Assembly (NCBI RefSeq): GCF_000341245.1
Contig: NZ_ANAD01000017.1
Location: forward strand, 1-42,841
Source: Nocardiopsis halophila DSM 44494
Lineage (GTDB): Bacteria; Actinomycetota; Actinomycetes; Streptosporangiales; Streptosporangiaceae
Length of the DNA stretch: 42,841 bases
Reading direction: 5' to 3'
In this document: positions 40,665 to 42,841 of the stretch, one piece after another
Layout of the letters: each line of letters begins with the position of its first letter
Numbering within the stretch: the first letter of the stretch is position 1
Notes under the pieces: model-generated
Seen by the model: the letters and a program-made list of their open reading frames with translations, nothing else
Told to the model about the DNA's origin: nothing
Database searches by the model: none
Made by a program: the position numbers and the translations under genes

Positions 40665-41439
40665 CAGCCTGGAAGGCATGAGCATGGTCGGCCGGGCAGG
40701 CGAAGATGCGCAGGTCCCCCCACCGGCCGACCACGACCTCTGTCTCGTCGTCGCTGGCCACGGTGAACAGCAGTGCCATCTCGGTGCCGCAGTCACGGCA
40801 GGCGAAGACTCTGGGGTGCGTCAGGTGCCAGGTCGGCCAACCACCGAGTTTCCAGCCGGCGAGGCGGGTGACGCCGTCTCCACCGTCTCCGGCCCGGACC
40901 AGGTCCTCGAGCCGTGCACGGAGTTCTGCCGGGAGTTCTTCGCGGAAGGGCAGGTCGGTGACGGGATCGCCGGTAATGGTGCACGCCTGCGGAAGGTAGC
41001 CGTCCTCGTCGCACCGCGAGGGCGACGGCGGGGTCGTCAGCCGGTCGGTCACGTCCGCGGCCCGACGCCATCGCACCTCGAGCACAGGAGCGGCGTCGGC
41101 CTGGCGGGCCGGGGGATCCCAATGCTCGTTGGGACACCACAGGACCTGCAGGACGTCCCTGTCGGCGGGCCACCAGGGTCCCGGGGCGTCGTGCCGGTAG
41201 ATCTGCGCGACGGGCACCATCGCCGTTGCGGGAACGCCCTCAGGATCGGTCTCGTCGGGCAGGGAGCATTCGGGCCACGGTTCGTCACGGGGCCATAGCA
41301 GCGGTCCGCCGATCGAACTGTCACGGAAGCCAGGCTCTGCGCGCTCGGGATGGAGGACGACGGCGTCGCGCGTGTAGGGCACGAGTTCGGGAATCTCAGC
41401 GAGAACCGCGTCGGCCGTCAGAGAGGGAGTGCTGGTCAT
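40654..41439 (-). CDS. DUF1963-like protein with a CxxC motif
   Basis: A 261-residue cytoplasmic protein that looks like a DUF1963/YwqG relative. It has FRDSSIGGPLLWPRDEPWPEC near residue 38, a middle PVAQIYRHDAPGPWWPADRDVLQVLWCPNEH (the usual beta-strand block), then GGWPTWHLTHPRVFACRDCGTEMALLFTVAS with Cys-x-x-Cys, a possible metal site. The function of the family is not settled. ATG 41439 is used; upstream codons are not protein-like. A second DUF1963 gene, frameshifted, lies at 12988-13769. Confidence 0.75.
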   Translation of the reverse strand: MTSTPSLTADAVLAEIPELVPYTRDAVVLHPERAEPGFRDSSIGGPLLWPRDEPWPECSLPDETDPEGVPATAMVPVAQIYRHDAPGPWWPADRDVLQVLWCPNEHWDPPARQADAAPVLEVRWRRAADVTDRLTTPPSPSRCDEDGYLPQACTITGDPVTDLPFREELPAELRARLEDLVRAGDGGDGVTRLAGWKLGGWPTWHLTHPRVFACRDCGTEMALLFTVASDDETEVVVGRWGDLRIFACPADHAHAFQADLH

Positions 41440-41578
41440 GGTGCTTTCGAATCGGCGAGGCGTCGAGCGCCCACAGTTTAGAGGGCACCTGCGACACCCG
41501 CTCTCTTGAGGTGTGACCAGCGACGCCGTAAGCAAGGACGGGGATGCGAAGACGGGGTCAGACGCCGGGGTTGCCAGG

Positions 41579-42043
41579 TCAGGGCCAAGGGGCCAGGCCC
41601 GTGAACACCAGGTTCATCTTCGGCTCGTTCCCGTCCTGCCCCCGGAGGTCCAGCTCGTAGAAGAAGCGGTCGCGGATCTGTTCGACCGTGCAGGAGTCAC
41701 CCCAGCCGGTCGCCTGTCCGGCGGGCACGGTGACGGGCGTCGGTTCAGATGCGGAGGCGGCGTCATTCCAGGGCAGCAGGACACGGGGGCCGCAGTCCGA
41801 ATACGCCTCCAGGTGCAGCTCCCCACCGGTCTGGTTGATGAACTCCATGCTCCATGACACCTCTACGCCGTCCCGGACCTGAGACGAAGAGATGCTGAGG
41901 AGCTGAACGTATCCGAAACCGTCATCGTCATGGCTCTCGTCAGCGGGAACGACGGGTCTGATCACGAACACCGACACGGCCGCCAGGGCGACGAGTGCGG
42001 CAATTCCCGTAAGTGCCTTGGCGGCGGTCGATCGACGGCGCAT
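41579..42043 (-). CDS. Anchored or secreted protein of unknown function
   Basis: A 154-residue protein. A basic start (MRRRSTAAK) and hydrophobic helix (ALTGIAALVALAAVSVFVI) form a signal anchor. The outside part of about 120 residues is beta-rich (VQLLSISSSQVRDGVEVSWSMEFINQTGGELHLEAYSDCGPRVLLPW), with two cysteines (DCGP, DSCT) likely to pair. It resembles small Ig-like surface domains but no family is assigned. GGAAGGAACC stands directly before ATG 42043. A terminator separates it from the gene pair to its right. Confidence 0.72.
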   Translation of the reverse strand: MRRRSTAAKALTGIAALVALAAVSVFVIRPVVPADESHDDDGFGYVQLLSISSSQVRDGVEVSWSMEFINQTGGELHLEAYSDCGPRVLLPWNDAASASEPTPVTVPAGQATGWGDSCTVEQIRDRFFYELDLRGQDGNEPKMNLVFTGLAPWP

Positions 42044-42102
42044 GGTTCCTTCCGGAGTGGGGGCTGCTCCGGCGCTCAGGATAAGGGCGGTCACCGCATG
42101 CG

Positions 42103-42131
42103 GCGGGGCCCTCCTTTGGGGAGGGCCCCGC
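42103..42131 (-). terminator. Strong terminator of the leftward gene pair at the right edge
   Basis: GCGGGGCCCTCC (42103-42114) and GGAGGGCCCCGC (42120-42131) form a perfect 12-bp stem with a 5-base loop, 41 bp past the stop at 42173. Confidence 0.85.
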
Positions 42132-42172
42132 TCTGGGCTGTGGTGGGTGGGGTCTGTCGGGGTCGGGCGGGG

Positions 42173-42430
42173 TCACGGGCTCGCTCGGCGCATGAGGGTC
42201 CGGGCGATGCGGGCCGCGCAGGCCAGGTGCTGGACGTAGTCGTGCTGGACGTCGCGGTCCGGCGCGCTGCGGTCGAGCACGATCTCGGTGGTCGGGGAGA
42301 GCGTGAGGGTGATCCGGTCGCCGTTCTCCTCGATGCGGATCTGGTCCGGGCTCAGCCTCGACAGGGTGCGGTGCCCCTCGGAACCGCTCTCCGGGTCGGG
42401 GCCGGGGGTGTCGGGCGGCCGCGCGGTCAC
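42173..42430 (-). CDS. Small unknown protein, translationally coupled to its upstream gene
   Basis: An 85-residue protein of no recognised family. It opens with a disordered Pro/Gly/Asp stretch (RPPDTPGPDPESGSEG), then RIEENGDRITLTLSPTTEIVLDRSAPDRD, two beta strands, and a helix VQHDYVQHLACAARIARTLMRRA. Its GTG overlaps the TGA of the upstream gene by four bases (GTGA), so the two are coupled. A terminator follows. The compact two-gene unit could be part of a larger operon outside the window. Confidence 0.62.
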   Translation of the reverse strand: MTARPPDTPGPDPESGSEGHRTLSRLSPDQIRIEENGDRITLTLSPTTEIVLDRSAPDRDVQHDYVQHLACAARIARTLMRRASP

Positions 42431-42841
42431 CGGGCCCCTCCCGGACGGGCGACGGGGCCGGCGGGCAGGGCGGGGGCCGGGGCGAGCAGGTCACCGGGCG
42501 GGCGGGGCCGGCCGGCGGGCAGGCCCGGGACCGCGGGAGCAGCACCGGTCACAGCGGAGTCGGTGGCGCGGGCGGCCGGGGCCTTAGGGCCGGAGGCCTG
42601 GGCGGGCAGGTAGGCGCGGGCGTGGCCGGGCGGGGTGAACTCGCTCAGCGCGAAGTCCAGGGCCCCGATGTCGGTGGCGGCCAGGGTGGTCTCCTCTTCG
42701 GCACGGTGGTGGGCCTGGTAGGGGGCGCGGTCGGCGGGCTCGTAGGTCAGGCGCCACAGGGCGCGGTGGCGCACGGCGGCCTCGCAGAATCGGGCGTAGT
42801 CGGGCACCGCGAGCGGGGCGGTGTAGGGGCGCGGGCGCGCG
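42427..42841 (-). CDS. Partial gene of unknown function, cut by the right window edge
   Basis: The frame stays open to the last base, so the start lies outside the window; a GTG at 42807 is possible but the upstream codons (RPRPYTAPLAV) look coding. The visible part reads PDYARFCEAAVRHRALWRLTYEPADRAPYQAHHRAEEETTLAATDIGALDFALSEFTPPG, then a Pro/Ala-rich disordered tail. No family is recognised. Four-base overlap with the downstream gene shows they are co-expressed. Confidence 0.6.
   Translation of the reverse strand, partial: ARPRPYTAPLAVPDYARFCEAAVRHRALWRLTYEPADRAPYQAHHRAEEETTLAATDIGALDFALSEFTPPGHARAYLPAQASGPKAPAARATDSAVTGAAPAVPGLPAGRPRPPGDLLAPAPALPAGPVARPGGAR

Overview
The window is very GC-rich, densely packed DNA from an actinomycete, probably a mycelial one close to Nocardiopsis or Streptomonospora; the genus is a guess. 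The signs are two members of the mycothiol-dependent maleylpyruvate isomerase/DinB superfamily, a near-consensus actinobacterial DmdR1/IdeR iron box, a type I-E CRISPR repeat of the actinobacterial kind, GTG starts, and many divergent regulator/enzyme pairs. No rRNA, tRNA, transposase or cas gene was seen. This is chromosomal, largely accessory DNA made of small self-contained modules.

Layout, left half. 1-486: a short type I-E CRISPR array (5 repeats, 4 spacers) read leftwards from its leader. 487-5.4 kb: a lactonase, a NarL-type two-component system whose kinase carries an extra C-terminal membrane segment and outside domain, a DUF4352 surface protein and a LapA-like membrane protein. 5.5-6.7 kb: a TetR regulator divergent from a DUF1348 protein, with two matching operators. 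6.7-11.6 kb: a mycothiol-type enzyme, a MacB/FtsX-type ABC exporter and a LysE/RhtB exporter. 11.7 kb: a perfect 64-bp palindrome. 11.9-17.2 kb: a BtrH-like protein, a frameshifted DUF1963 gene, a divergent MFS exporter/TetR pair with its operator between the -35 and -10 boxes, and two unknown proteins. 17.2-21.3 kb: a tandem Lrp/AsnC regulator divergent from an AbgT transporter and a CPG2-like M20 peptidase, probably for p-aminobenzoyl-glutamate or a similar acyl-glutamate. 21.9-25.4 kb: Dabb protein, MFS transporter, TetR and SDR, with two related 18-bp operators.

Layout, right half. 25.4-26.5 kb: a small secreted-protein gene bracketed by 35-bp direct repeats, one copy being the 3' end of the SDR gene. 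26.5-29.2 kb: an iron-regulated siderophore-interacting reductase, an HSL-type esterase and a second DinB-like enzyme. 29.2-32.9 kb: a sulfane-sulfur module (TauE exporter, membrane rhodanese, MBL-rhodanese-rhodanese fusion of CstB layout, CstR-like sensor lacking the copper-binding His) with its own operator set. 33-34.2 kb: a response-regulator remnant and a second small secreted-protein gene, also bracketed by 35-bp direct repeats, here exactly 800 bp apart. 34.2-38.3 kb: a hydrolase, a cupin dioxygenase divergent from an AraC regulator, and an imine-reductase-like enzyme behind a MerR-type 19-bp-spacer promoter. 38.4-40.4 kb: a lower-GC unknown gene and a TetR/VOC pair with two operators. 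40.6 kb to the end: a DUF1963-like protein, an anchored unknown and two translationally coupled unknown genes, the last cut by the window edge.

The common theme is local control: four divergent TetR modules (5.5, 15, 24 and 39.9 kb), Lrp, AraC, CstR, iron and MerR-type sites all lie next to what they probably regulate. The points most worth following are the sulfur module, the two bracketed secreted-protein genes, the 64-bp palindrome and the kinase with an outside C-terminal domain.
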